DNA of 64,000 nt from Otatea glauca (taxonomy: Eukaryota > Streptophyta > Magnoliopsida > Poales > Poaceae): positions 26,683,336-26,747,335 of the forward strand of contig CM070722.1 of assembly GCA_036346275.1 (NCBI GenBank), in the 5' to 3' direction. Shown in pieces: positions 32,350 to 42,993 of the stretch (position 1 is its first letter; the number at the start of each line of letters is the position of its first letter). The position numbers were made by a program, and so were the translations under genes. The notes below the pieces were generated by a model that saw only the letters and a program-made list of their open reading frames with translations, ran no database searches and was not told where the DNA came from.

Positions 32350-33356
32350 AGTGCTTCGAGGCCACTTCCCATTCGTCACCCAAGTGGACGACAGATTGCG
32401 GTGTCCCTGCTCCGCTTCTTCCAGCTCGCAGTTATGCTCAATCACTATAGAGCATTTCCAGTAGTCCTTCTACTTCCCCTGGTATGCATGCACCCGCCAT
32501 GGGCACGAATCAACTACGCACTTCACGTCGTAGTCCTTCTTGCTGGACTTCACTACCCTGAATTGCCGCCGGAGAGACATTGCCCAGTACTTTACCGCAT
32601 CCATCATAGCCTCCTTGTCTTTATAAATGGCCCCCTCCGTCACCTCGTTCTCACGATACTCCCATGCATCAATGTTCCCTTCATTCATTGTTAGGTCTTC
32701 GAAACTGTAATTGGTCCACGCACCAGGGATAGGCACCTCAGGAGCGCTGTCCTCCTCGTCGGAGTGCTCACCATCAGGGACTTCCTAATCCGCACGGTCC
32801 TCCTCTTCCATCAGGTCAATAATGTCCTCCACCTCCTCTCCCTCGTCGGCCACCCCTCGCGCCTCCACCGCTGTCTCCTCTGCCCCCCGGTCCCTTCGCC
32901 ACCACCAGTCTCATGCTCCTCGTCTCCGGGCTCCTCGGCGCCTTCCTCTTCGCATCCTTCTACATTTAACGTCCCCTCCCCCGTAATGTCAACCCCGACA
33001 TCACGAACTTGCGACACCGAGGGAGCTACCGGGTAGCACTGTACCAACAACATGAGCGGCCAACCCCGCTCTACGGCAAAACCAACATAACTCCTCCATG
33101 TTGACGTCGAGTTAATAGGAATCAACTCTCCGTAAAACGGTCTTGCGCGCGGCTCACTCTGCTCGACCAAGAACCAACGACCGACATCCAAACTGAACAT
33201 CCGAGACATCCACTCCAACAAACCCCTGTATATCCTATCGCTCGGTCCACATATGCCCCGTACGACTCTTGAAAATGATGATAGATCCACCCCATCTGCC
33301 CCCTGTGCTATCTCCCCATCTCCGTAAAATATTTGGAAATACAATTTCTCCGACAT
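32350..33356 (-). pseudogene. MULE transposase, N-terminal regions only
   Basis: The transposase would cut and move the element. From the ATG at 33356: LYFQIFYGDGEIAQGADGVD, the N-terminal domain common in grass MULE proteins, a central acidic segment (EEEGAEEPGDEEHE), then after a frame change at about 32740-32810 a MuDR-type DNA-binding region: FEDLTMNEGNIDAWEY, FRVVKSSKKDYDVKCVVDSC, PWRVHAY. A TAG at about 32487 stands where Trp is expected. The frame then continues DYWKCSIVIEHNCELEE and HRNLSSTWV to a stop near 32352. No DDE core or SWIM finger follows. Confidence 0.82.
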
Positions 33357-33586
33357 GCTGCAACATCCGACGGAAAAATATTACTCTAAAATACAATCTA
33401 CAAAACGTACATTGATCGTACTACAAAATACGACTATAAATAAGTGATTTTGACTACAAATAAGTAATTTGACTTGCCTACCATATGGCCTAACATTATA
33501 TTTGTGCCACATTACATTAACCCTACCAAATTAAATTTGTAAATATTGCCTACTATTTTCACTATATTCACTTTCTATATACTGAG

Positions 33587-34035
33587 TACTATACAATCCT
33601 GAAATTTCTAAAAACTAAATACTACATTAACGTTCTAAACGCTATCCGAGAAATTTCTAAACAACACTATGCGAGAAATTCTAAATGCTGCACAATCCTA
33701 AATTTTCTAAACACTAAAATAAATTTCTAATACTACAATAAATTTGTAACGTACTAAATACTATACAATCCTAAAATTTCTAAAAACTAAATACTACATT
33801 AAAGTTCTAAACGCTATCCGAGAAATTTTTAAACAACACTATGCGATAAATTCTAAACGCTGCATAATCCTAAATTTTCTAAACACTAAAATAAATTTCT
33901 AATACTAAATAAATTTGTAACGTACTAAATACTATACAATCCTTAAATTTCTAAAAACTAAATACTACATTAAAGTTCTAAACGCTATCCGAGAAATTTC
34001 TAGACAACACTATCCTAAATTTTCTAAATATTAAA
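33587..34035. repeat. 172-bp tandem repeat inside the MULE, 2.6 copies
   Basis: 'tactatacaatcct.aaatttctaaaaactaaatactac' begins at 33587, 33759 and 33930. The first two full copies are about 95% alike; the third is cut short. The sequence is AT-rich and non-coding. Confidence 0.88.
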
Positions 34036-34443
34036 TGCTGCATTAAAAATTCTAATAACACACTCCTAAATTTTCTAAAAACTACAAAATCCTAAAATTT
34101 TAAATAATAAATGATACATTTAACTTCTACGTAATTAAACAATCATAATTTTTTTTGTAAAAATACCTTCGCAGAAACGACGATTTACTTCCCCCCTTTT
34201 TCTTCTTTTTCTCTTCTTTTTTTCTTCTTCTTCTCTTCTTTTTTTCTTCTCTTCTTTCTCTTCTTCTTCCTTCTCCTCTTCTCTTCTTCTTCTTTCTTTT
34301 TCTTCTGCCTCGGCTGGCTTCCCCGCTCGCCCGGGCGAGTGGCTTTATAGCCCCTCGTCGCCTCGCCGGCGATCGCCTGTCTCGGCGGCAGGGGCCCACC
34401 ACACGCCGTTCTTGGCCGCCAACGGCCGTTTGGAGGGGAGCTA

Positions 34444-34481
34444 TCGCCCGTGTATGGGGCGATCGCCCCATACACGGGCGA
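34444..34481. repeat. 38-bp perfect palindrome in the right TIR
   Basis: Same sequence as at 31573-31610. Both copies being unmutated contrasts with the diverged TIR around them. Confidence 0.95.
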
Positions 34482-34566
34482 CCGGAGGGCAATTCTGCAT
34501 TTTTTTCATCCGGACGCATAGTTCTAAAAAAAAGAATAAAAATAAATATTAAAGAAAAAAAAATTC

Positions 34567-34576
34567 TGAGGGTGAA
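34567..34576 (+). repeat. Right target-site duplication of the MULE
   Basis: TGAGGGTGAA, identical to 31490-31499. The sequence after it looks like the 3' UTR of the gene on the left. Confidence 0.85.
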
Positions 34577-35303
34577 TAGCTCTCGCAATTGCCCAACATC
34601 CTACTGCTGCTGAACTGAGCTTACATGCATCCGAGCTTTTAACTTGATTTGTTGGTGCTGCTTTTGTTGTCGTAACTTGATTTGTCAATTCCTGGACAAT
34701 CTTCTCGGATTAGTTCTTTTACATGCGTCCGAGTATGTTGGACCACCACTGAACTGGAATAAATATGTATCATGTGGTTATATTCTGGAGACATACCTGC
34801 AAATCAATACTATTTCTTACTAGTGTTATCTTTTCTTTTAATAAATATGTTTTGTATGTTGAAATGCGGAGAGACCTAATGTGTTGAAGGCTTCACCTCA
34901 TAATGTTATAACAGGGTTTGAATAGAAATCTGGGTCGACGTAGGATGTGATAGCGTAGATGGCTTTTGACAAGGTGACAATTTTTAATGACCGGAAATCA
35001 TTTCTCTTGGGCTAATGTAAACAACTTAAGAGCATCATAAAGCAGAAATTAATTGATTAATAAACTCTGCAGGAAAACCATAGTAAAATTGAAGTTTCGA
35101 TCTACTGTTCAGGCAATCTCTCGTTCTCTTCCCTATGAAAACTTTGTGCTAGAACCAAATTTCTCCAAATTTTATTTGGAGAGATCAAAATGGTGAAATA
35201 AACGGGAGTAACGCAAAGACAAATGCCGTCGCTGAGTTTTGAATCAGAAAGCAGAAGAGGACGGTGAACGAAAAAGAAACAAACCAGTAAAAACAATAAG
35301 AAC
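34577..35303 (+). other. Probable 3' UTR and flank of the host-like gene
   Basis: T-rich, non-coding sequence follows the MULE, with poly(A)-signal-like AATAAATA at about 34757 and TAATAAATA near 34839. Nothing else was found before the tRNA pseudogene. Confidence 0.4.
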
Positions 35304-35372
35304 GCTGTTGCCGGGGATCAAACCCGGTCGCCCGCGCGGCAGGCGGAACACTCACCACTATACTCCAATGAC
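35304..35372 (-). tRNA. tRNA-Asp-like pseudogene (anticodon reads GCC)
   Basis: On the minus strand the D-arm (AGTATAGTGGTGAGT), anticodon arm (CCGCCTGCCGCGCGG) and T-arm (CCGGGTTTGATCCCCGG) follow plant tRNA-Asp(GTC) closely. The anticodon position reads GCC in place of GTC. The acceptor ends GTCATTG and CAACAGC leave two C/A mismatches, and one C seems lost before the anticodon stem and one in the T-stem. T-rich sequence follows. Most changes from the functional form are transitions, so this is probably an inactive copy. A tRNA-Gly is a less likely reading because the D-arm and acceptor are Asp-like. Confidence 0.65.
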
Positions 35373-36240
35373 GCGCTTACGCTAGTTTCATTTAAACCGT
35401 ACTTGTTGAAGAAAAAGCAACTTTGTTAAGAATCAAGATTAGCAGATAGTATATCCATACAAGGTATTGGTCATGAGCCACATGTCGTAGGCTATTTTTT
35501 CTGTTATAAGAAAAACGTACACTTGCATCATCACTCACATACGCAAATACGCCCCTATATCACACGCTTATAATGACGAAGGCTAGGAATAAATCCGTGA
35601 CTCCCCACAAAGTTCCTATGAGATGTACTTACGTGTGCGTCACTACGATTTGAATCTTGGTGTCACAACTTCACTCCAGCAAAAGATCATTCATGATATT
35701 TTTTTACTGACTTACCTCACTCATGAAAGTCATTTTGATCACCACACTTCACAGAAACTTAGTTATGGTAGTCATTTGCTCGTCACCCGCGATGTGTTTG
35801 GCCTAGGCGATGAATGCCGCCAGGAAATTCTTGACACAGCAGCACCGGGGGTCCTACGAAAGGTGCAAAAATCAAGCATATCGTGGTGTTGGTGTGTTAG
35901 CCGATTTAATCCAAATTGATAAGAAAGTATGAAACAACATTAATTGCCTGATTTCAAGATGATTTCAATGAAAGTCGATCATAAATACACGTCGAAGCAA
36001 TATTAAATATAAACAACTCTAAGAAATAATACGTAAATCGATGAAGGTCAACGTTGTCGCTAAGCAAACAACGAATTATCTACTTACTAAAAACTACTCC
36101 TAAGATACATAAAAAAAATAGAGCGAGTTAGATAAAAATAAAGTTGGTCAGCCGAAGCTGAGTAGTGCAGATCATACCTCACCTATACTTGGCAGAGCTC
36201 CTGGATGGAGACACGTTTGAACTGTTGGAGCGCCGGCTCG
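35373..36240. other. Unassigned sequence
   Basis: No element end or coding domain seen. The 98-codon ORF at 35623-35919 has no recognisable features. Confidence 0.45.
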
Positions 36241-36279
36241 GCTCGCGGCTCGAGCCGAGCCGGTTAAATTTTTTTTACA

Positions 36280-36690
36280 TCCAGGTCCTTTTCTAAAAAA
36301 AAATTATGAATAGGTCTTTTTCGCGAAAAAAATTACGATCGGGTCCTTTTTTGGAAAAAAAATTATATATTACGTCCATGCCCTTTTAGCGTTTTTAGGA
36401 GTAGCGTTCGGGTCATTTTAGGAAAATCAAAATTACGTTTATGTCCTTTTTATAAAAAAAAAGTTCACGTTCTTTTTTTTTTGAAAAAAATATGCACTGC
36501 ATTTATGTCCTTTTTTCGCTTTTCTAGCATTACGTTTAAGCCCTTTTACGAAAAACATAAGCTTATTTTTAGATTCTTTTCGCGCGTTTTCTCGATTTAC
36601 TCGTGTATGGAGCGTCAATCACGCGTTTTGTCGATTTTTTCGCTTGGAGAGCGGCACCCGCGGCGTGGCATACCGCGCATAAATTTCTAG
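36280..36690 (+). mobile_element. Helitron 3' region with tandem 'ggtcctttt' units and CTAG end
   Basis: The end has a GC hairpin (CGCGG-loop-CCGCG) about nine bases before TTTCTAG and then T. Before it, about eight degenerate units of ~30-40 bases ('tacgtttatgtcctttttataaaaaaaaa' type) run from 36280 to 36560. The end is similar to that at 30995, so the two are probably related elements. The 5' end was not found. Confidence 0.55.
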
Positions 36691-36801
36691 TAGTCTCTAT
36701 GTCTTATTTATAACCGCCGTCGCGTACAGTGAGATTCGAATCTCTCCGATCTTTTCGGCTCGTCCATACACAGGAACTACCTTTCTTCTTACGCACGTAG
36801 G

Positions 36802-36810
36802 TAGAATTAA
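36802..36810 (+). repeat. Left 9-bp target duplication of the MITE (TAGAATTAA)
   Basis: TAGAATTAA is repeated exactly at 37225-37233. Confidence 0.85.
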
Positions 36811-37224
36811 GAGTAAATTTTACCGGACAACTACGTATTTTAATTTCAATTTCACAAAACTACGAGTTTTAGAAGAACTTATATCACAAAACTATAAGTT
36901 TTAGAATTAACCGTTTTATGTAACGGGCTTGACTGTCTAGGTCCACATGACAGCCTCACGTACGAGTGAAACAGAAAAAGAGGGTGCGTGAGACTGTCAT
37001 GTGGGTCAGATATCAAATCTGTTATAAGAAACGGTCAATTCTAAAACCTGTAGTTTTGTGACACAAGTTCTCATAAAATCTATAGTAGTTTTGTGAAATA
37101 AAATTTAAAATCTGTAGTTTTATGATAGTTTGTAAAAAAATCTATAGTTTTACGATAGTTTGTAAAAAAATTTGTAGTGCTATGATAGTTTGTAAAAAAT
37201 TCTGTAGTTTTATGAAATTTACTC
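36811..37224. mobile_element. Mutator-type MITE, 414 bp, TIR GAGTAAATTT
   Basis: Perfect 10-bp ends GAGTAAATTT/AAATTTACTC and a perfect 9-bp duplication define the element. The interior is partly fold-back ('acaaaactac.agtttta' on the left, 'ctgtagttttgtga' on the right) and includes three to four units of 'tgtagttttatgatagtttgtaaaaaaat' at 37100-37210. It is non-coding, and the 9-bp duplication indicates a Mutator-type transposase. Confidence 0.85.
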
Positions 37225-37426
37225 TAGAATTAATGTCAATCTCCTGCTTCAGCCTTATAATTTGCTAGATGAGGCCCACCTGGAAGCGTCTCGGGATGAA
37301 CCGATCTTGATCTCATAATCAATTGGGTTTCCTTGTAGAAGTGATTGGCCTGAAATTTTGTTACGTGCATGAGGTAGAATCCTAATACTTAGCATGGCCC
37401 TAGGCCCACATGACGTAGCCTTAGGT

Positions 37427-37860
37427 GGCGTTTGGTCGGGTGGATGAGATATGGTCATTTATGGATTTGAAATCATCTATTTGTTTGGATGAGTGGATGG
37501 ATGTGATATGATCATCCAGTGTTTTGGAATATTGTCTTAAGATACTGGATAGAGCTATCCCAAAAAAAAGGTCGGACAGGCTCGTCCAGTTTGTTGTATG
37601 AAGAGGTATACTCGGTCAAATTCAAATTTCGTCGAGGTGTACTCGGTCAAATTCTGTTCGAAAATTCAAATTTTGGTCAAATTTGTCCAAAATTCAAATT
37701 ATGTCTGAAAATTAAAAATTTGGTCAATTTTTGTCTGAAAATTCAAATTTCGATCGAATTTTGTCCGAAAATTCAAATTTCGATCAAATTTTATCCAAAA
37801 ATTTTAAACCGAAATTTAAAATCTTGATTACAACTAGCCCATCCATCTAACCAAACAAAA
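37427..37860. mobile_element. Possible MITE with imperfect GTTTGGTC...GGATG ends
   Basis: 'gcgtttggtcgggtggatg' at the left faces 'catccatctaaccaaaca' at the right, an imperfect inverted pair of ~20 bases of a type common in grass MITEs. No clear target duplication was found. Inside, 37616-37805 is a ~31-bp tandem repeat ('ttcaaatttcgatcaaattttgtccgaaaa'), about five degenerate copies. Confidence 0.45.
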
Positions 37861-37869
37861 AATTGACTC

Positions 37870-40202
37870 ATCCAATCCATTCTTACTACTGCATGTACCC
37901 ACATCATAGACAGTTCACAGACCACATCCCAGACGGTTTTGTGAACCGTTTGTATCGAAGTGTCAGTGATGACAATAGTTATCACAGACGTTTTTTCAAC
38001 CGTCAGTAAAAAATTCATCACAGACAGTTATAAATTGGAACCATCTGGGATGATGGCATCATCTATGTCATCATCAAAGAAGTTTCTAATTTGGAACCAT
38101 TTGTGATGAGGCCATCATCACAGATGGTTTCAATTTGGAATCGTCTATGATGTGGGGCTCTTTACAGACGGTGCTTCTTTAGAATCATCTCGGATGTTGA
38201 TTTTCTATTTTTACTAAATTTTTATTTATTGGCTAGTCTCAGTTAATGCTAGTCATGCCCTCTGAAAAAAAGACAATACAGAGCATCACCAGCATTATTA
38301 TGACATACATTTCAGAAATGAGTCAGATCACATATGAACATACAACACATCCATTTTAGAAATCAACTCTGATCGCAAATTACAATGTAAAATGCATCCA
38401 TTTCAGAAATCAACTCACATATACAAAAACCAATTGAATTCAGAGCTACAAATGATAAATTCGTAGCACAAGGTTCACAAATTAATCCAAATAGTAAGTA
38501 ACAACTTCATAACTCATCAGTTGAGGCCTGAGTGGCACTCGCCCTTTGGATTTAAGACCTCACTCATCAAGAAGGCACAGAGATGTCGTCGAATACTTAG
38601 CAGGTCAGTCTGTTCTAATGCAGATTTATCGCATTGCTAAGCCTATCGATGGGAAGAGTAAAGTCTTGCGTATATATAAATTGGTAAATGGAGACAAATA
38701 TTGCAAGATTAACAAACTTCTATGACATTGGTCTTCTATGAACCAACAAGGAGTGCCATGTTGTGGCAAACGTAGAATCTACATAGGTCAGTGCCCTTTG
38801 GCTGCTGGTGGCACTGCCAAAATATAATAGGTTAATTAGTTCTGAATGTATTATTATGGAGTGTGAAGGATTATTGTATACTATCGGATACCAGAAAGTT
38901 AAAAGTATGCTTCGGAGTCGCTGGACCCTTCCTGTGTGGCCTTCCACAAGCTTTGTAGACAGCGAACAACGCGTCGAGTAAATCTTTGATAGGCTTCAAG
39001 TTGTGGGTGCTGGCCTTTTTGGAATCAAGGTAAATAACCCGGTTTTTTCTTGGTATAATTATGAGTAGAACCCAGTGAAACCTTCATAGGTATGTCTCCA
39101 TGGTCATTGAACCTTACTTCGAGGAGCGTTATATAGTACAAATAAAAAAGTATAGCAATTCGATGAAGCACTTACCTCGGGTTGTGGGGTAAGAGTATGA
39201 ATTTTTTATCCGAATGAGCCAGTATTACTTTCTCCACGTACTTGTGGACGACTTGTATATTTTCGTACATGGTTTGCTTGGACACCATGTGTGGGTCGAC
39301 GAAACCCACCAATTGTTCCCTTGCTTTTGTTCTATGATCATGTATGTACATATACAAAATCAAGGATCATATATATGTGACATTTATCGGTACGGCACGA
39401 ATATAGACTGTGATTGCACACACATTGTCCAACATCTGATGAGTGAGGCGTCGAGCGCTTTGAGGTTGTACAGATCGATCAACTTGGCAAAGCCGACCAC
39501 GAAGAAGCCATCTAAAAACCAGTGTAAGAAATGCTCCTTCTAGAAGCTGACCGAGATACTCGATGCCTGTTGTGCCACTGGCTTGTTGGCTTGTTCCATG
39601 TACCAATCGTGCAATCTAATGTAGGCTAATGTAAGTGTCTCCTGGCGCTCTTTCGGTACGAACCGCTATCCCAGCTCGAATTACCGCACCAACAGGGCAA
39701 ACGGAAAGTCACAGGCTAACGTGGTCCGTTTTGATTTGCCCTTGTCTCCGCCTCGCCGTTTACCAAATATCGTCTTTCTGGGAGACGATTGGGCCCGAAC
39801 TACAGTAATGGCATGTGCCTGATAGGACACAGTAACCGATTTGGTGGGCTCCTTTAGTGGAGCACATGACTCCGGTGCATCACGTTGCTCCGGTAGTACT
39901 TGTAGCTTCAGTGCTGTCCGGTGGGTGTCAAAAGAGATATCCTTCTTGGGCCACTGGATGAATGTGCCGATGGCATCCCCTAGTGTGACCATCTCATCGT
40001 TTGGGGGCATCTCCAGCATCACGGCCTTGCAAATTTCATGTACACCGTTGACGTCGACCTTCGCGTAGCCCAGATCTACCATGCGACTGTGCACCACCGA
40101 TCCTATACCAGATGGATACGCGTGCCCCCAAGCATCCTGTAGGGGAACAGAGCTGTTGGCAAGCCTCATTTGGAGATTGCACGGCATGGCCACTGTTGAC
40201 AA
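37870..40202 (-). mobile_element. CACTA (En/Spm) transposon remnant
   Basis: Coding pieces on the minus strand (40202 to about 38700) match the accessory ORF of grass CACTA elements. The stretch 37900-38200 has many '(a)tcacagacggtt' / 'aaccgtctgtgatg' motifs in both orientations, typical of CACTA subterminal repeats. The CACTA terminal motif itself was not located, so the boundaries are approximate. The 38250-38690 part between them is non-coding. Confidence 0.6.
38700..40202 (-). pseudogene. CACTA accessory ORF with Ulp1-like (C48) protease domain
   Basis: The N-terminal piece (40202-39681) has LGYAKVDVNGVHEI and LGDAIGTFIQWPKKDI, seen in CACTA proteins, then a basic stretch (KTIFGKRRGGDKGKSKR). 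The next piece, after frame changes, reads WYMEQANKPVA and WFLDGFFVVGFAKLIDLY. A further frame has VGFVDPHMVSKQTMYENIQV and ends LLPHNPR at a consensus splice donor (AG|GTAAGTG, about 39171). A last exon reads LDSKKASTHNLKPIKDLLDA, then WQCHQQPKGTDLCRFYVCHN, the segment around the catalytic Cys of Ulp1-like proteases. Several stops make it non-functional. Confidence 0.68.
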
Positions 40203-40752
40203 TGATTTTGTCTTGAGATTAAAATATAAATAAAATGTAAAAAAATTATAAAATCAAATAAATAAAATACACTGATGGCTAAAATCCGTTAGAACATAAA
40301 AAATAGCAAAAGGGTGTGAATTATATTGAAAAAATGGCAAAAGGGTGTGAATTATATTGATATACATGAACTACATGAATAGAAAATAGTCTGAGGATCA
40401 ATATTCCACTGACAAAATTTAAAGTCCTACATGCGTTGCGCTAATGTGATGATATCTCAGTCATACGTGAGTTGAATAAACATACGCATGTATGCATGGA
40501 TTAATTAAGTTCTTGGACAAAGCTCACACTCATGGCTACGTGGCAAATAAGCGGGTTGCAGCAATGAATAGAATCAATGAATAACTACCTTCTCCAATAG
40601 TCCAATAGCATGCACACAGGATTCAGTCCATATAATACACGTCGATCGACCACGTCCTGATTTAGCTCCTGAATTTTCATACCAAGCTAATCAAACAAAA
40701 AGACCTGCTGCCCACACCAACTACTGCATGCATGCAACGAAATGGGGAGGTG
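40203..40752. other. Unassigned sequence left of copia C
   Basis: AT-rich; the phrase 'ggcaaaagggtgtgaattatattga' is duplicated at about 40307 and 40337. Nothing coding was found. Confidence 0.5.
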
Positions 40753-40757
40753 GTAAC
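40753..40757 (+). repeat. Left target duplication of copia C (GTAAC)
   Basis: GTAAC here and at 47442-47446 flank the two LTRs exactly. Confidence 0.9.
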
Positions 40758-40982
40758 TGTTAAGGAACCTCGCTATCGAATAGTCCGGGGTTCCCGAACA
40801 GATCTAAAACTGGAGAACAGAAAGAGAGAGACACTGATATATGGGGAGCGACTGAATTCTTTATTGCTTTCAGACTACTTGTACATAGGGGGGGACCCCC
40901 CTCCTCCTTTTATAGCGCTCACCTAGGGTTTCGGCTAAGGGGCCAACGTGGGCTTTCCATGGGCCACGAGGGTTTCCCAACA
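40758..40982 (-). repeat. 3' LTR of copia C, 225 bp
   Basis: On the minus strand it runs TGTTGGGAAACCC... to ...GGTTCCTTAACA. It contains a TATA box (gcTATAAAAGG, plus positions ~40909-40916) and AATAAA (around 40860), so promoter and polyadenylation signal fit in about 225 bases. Confidence 0.92.
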
Positions 40983-41239
40983 CTCCCCCTTGGGCCCTTT
41001 GCCGCGAGATGCATATGCCTCATTAAAACTCCAGAAAACCCAGTGGGAAAAATACTTGGAGAAAGAGTACATAGCATATGCTTACTATGTTGCACGAATT
41101 GCCTCGTTAAAAACCTTATGCAAGAAAACTTCATGAAAAACTTGCTAAGGAAAAAGAGTACAATTTTCCCAACTTCAATTGCTAATCTTCGAGATTCATG
41201 TTGGGTATTCATAATTCATCTTCGAGATTTATGTGGGAG

Positions 41240-42907
41240 TATGTGAAATATCTCCCCCTAAAATTTGCACTTCTCTAAGTCTCATCATCCCAATTCCTTT
41301 CACGCACCTTTCAAAGGTAGATGCTGGGAGTGATTTAGTGAACAAATCTGCAAGATTTTCACATGACTAAGTATGCAATATCTTGATCTCGTTCATCTTA
41401 TGCAATTCATGAGCATAGAAGAATTTGGGGTTGATATGCTTTGTGAGATTGCTCTTTACATAACCCATCTGTGCTTGGCAACACAAGCTGCATTATCTTC
41501 ATAAATGATTATGGGAGTTTGCTCAATGTTCAAGCCACACGACTTCTGGATGTGGTGAACCATTCTTCGGAGCCATGCACATTCACGAGATGCTTCATAC
41601 AAAGCAATGATTTCCGAGTGGTTTGTCGACGTCGAGACAAGAGTCTGCTTAGACGATTTCCAAGAAATTGCTGTTCCTCCACATAGGAAAACATAGCCGG
41701 TTTGGGACTTGCCAGTATGCGGGTCTGATAAGTACCCAGCATCGGCATAGCCAACTAAATTCAATTCATTGTTTCTTCTGAAAAACAGACCAAGGTCTTT
41801 GCTTCCTTGGAGGTAACGGAAGATGTCCTTGATCCCTTTCCAATGCCTTTTGGTGGGTTCTGCACTGTACCGGGCTAGCAAATTCACAGCGAATGCAATA
41901 TCCGGCCTGGTGCTATTCGCAAGGTACATGAGCGCTCCAACTGCACTCAGATATGGGAATTCTGCTCCCAGGACTTCCTCCCCCTCTTCTCTAGGTTTGT
42001 ATGGGTCTAGGTCTGCTTGGAGTGACCTTTCGACCATTGGAGTCTTCGCATGATATGCCTTTTCAAAACCAAACCTTTCCAACACTTTTTGCGTGTAGGT
42101 TGATTGGTGTACAAAGATTCCTCCTTGGACATGTTCAAGCTGCAAGCCTAAACAAAACTTGGTTTTACCCAAATCCTTCATTTCAAACGCAGACTTCAAG
42201 TATGAGCATGCCTCTTCAATTTCTTCATCCGTCCCAATGATGTTCAAGTCATCTACATAGACGGAGATTATCTGAGAATCCATTCGGGATCGCCAGATAA
42301 ACACACATTGACAATCTTATTGTTTATGTAGCCTTTCTTGTAGAAAAGTCACTCAGCGATTGTACCACATTCTTCCCGATCGCTTACCCATACACGATGA
42401 TTTCTCCAATTTCACACTGTACATGTTTCTATTTGCTCCGCCTTGGTTCGGATCGAATTCCTTCCGTACTTTCATGTATATCTCCGAATCCAAGTTTCCA
42501 TACAAATATGTTTGTGACAACATCCATTAGCTTCATTCTCAACTTCAAGTTGATGCCATTGAGATCAAATATCTAAAGGTAATTCCTCCCATGACCGAGA
42601 ATAAGTTTCTTCATAATCAACTCCGGGACGTTGAGTGAAATCTTGAGCTACCACCTTGCATTGTACCTTACAACCGTTGTTTTCACTTCTCTTCCGAACA
42701 AAGACCCATTTGTGACCTACGGGTTTATATGGGGAGGTGTGCGGCATACGGGCTCAAACACTCTCTCTTGTTCGGAGAGACTAACTCTGCAGATGATTGC
42801 CTTTTCCATTCTTCCCAATCTAGCCTTTTCTTGCACTCTGCTAGAGATGCAGGCTCGGGATCATGATCAATGATCGAGGCAATCTTCTTTGCAGTATGCA
42901 TCAACAT
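41240..42907 (-). pseudogene. pol: Reverse transcriptase and RNase H of copia C
   Basis: The RT start is at 42907-42565 (KKRLDWEEWKRQSSAELV, then GHKWVFVRKRSENN and VAQDFTQRPGVDYEETYS) with a frame change. The part between about 42560 and 42310 is degenerate. From 42304 a 282-codon frame has the catalytic motif ISVYVDDLNIIGT, then PYLSAVGALMYLANSTRPDI and the RNase H motifs GYADAGYLSDPHTGKSQTGY and IIYEDNAACV. After VAKHRWVM a one-base shift moves the C-terminal RNase H segment (ADLFTKSLP) to another frame, ending near 41240. YVDD is intact, but the protein is interrupted. Confidence 0.88.
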
Positions 42908-42993
42908 TGGTCGTTGCTCTATTCAGGATTCTCTGTTATTACAAAGTTTATGGCCATTTTTCATGGGGTGCTTCATGCACTTCTACTTGCTCT

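Larger units (their letters stand above)
31500..34566 (-). mobile_element. Mutator-like element (MULE) with ~230-bp TIRs
   Basis: The ends GAATTTTTTTTT and AAAAAAAAATTC mark long terminal inverted repeats (31500-31727 and 34335-34566, about 85-90% alike by eye) flanked by a 9-10 bp duplication. The interior contains the N-terminal part of a MULE transposase on the minus strand and a 172-bp tandem repeat. The catalytic DDE part of the transposase is absent, so mobility would need transposase from elsewhere. Confidence 0.88.

Noticed and set aside
34127..34588. Minus-strand ORF with long Lys/Glu/Arg runs
   Set aside because: It translates a (CTT)n-type tract and the MULE TIR; not a protein.
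35304..35372. Functional tRNA-Gly(GCC)
   Set aside because: D-arm, T-arm and acceptor follow tRNA-Asp; the acceptor stem has two mismatches and stem bases are missing, so a pseudogene is more likely.
35623..35919. 98-codon + strand ORF
   Set aside because: No domain, no promoter or splice context, and isolated between repeats.
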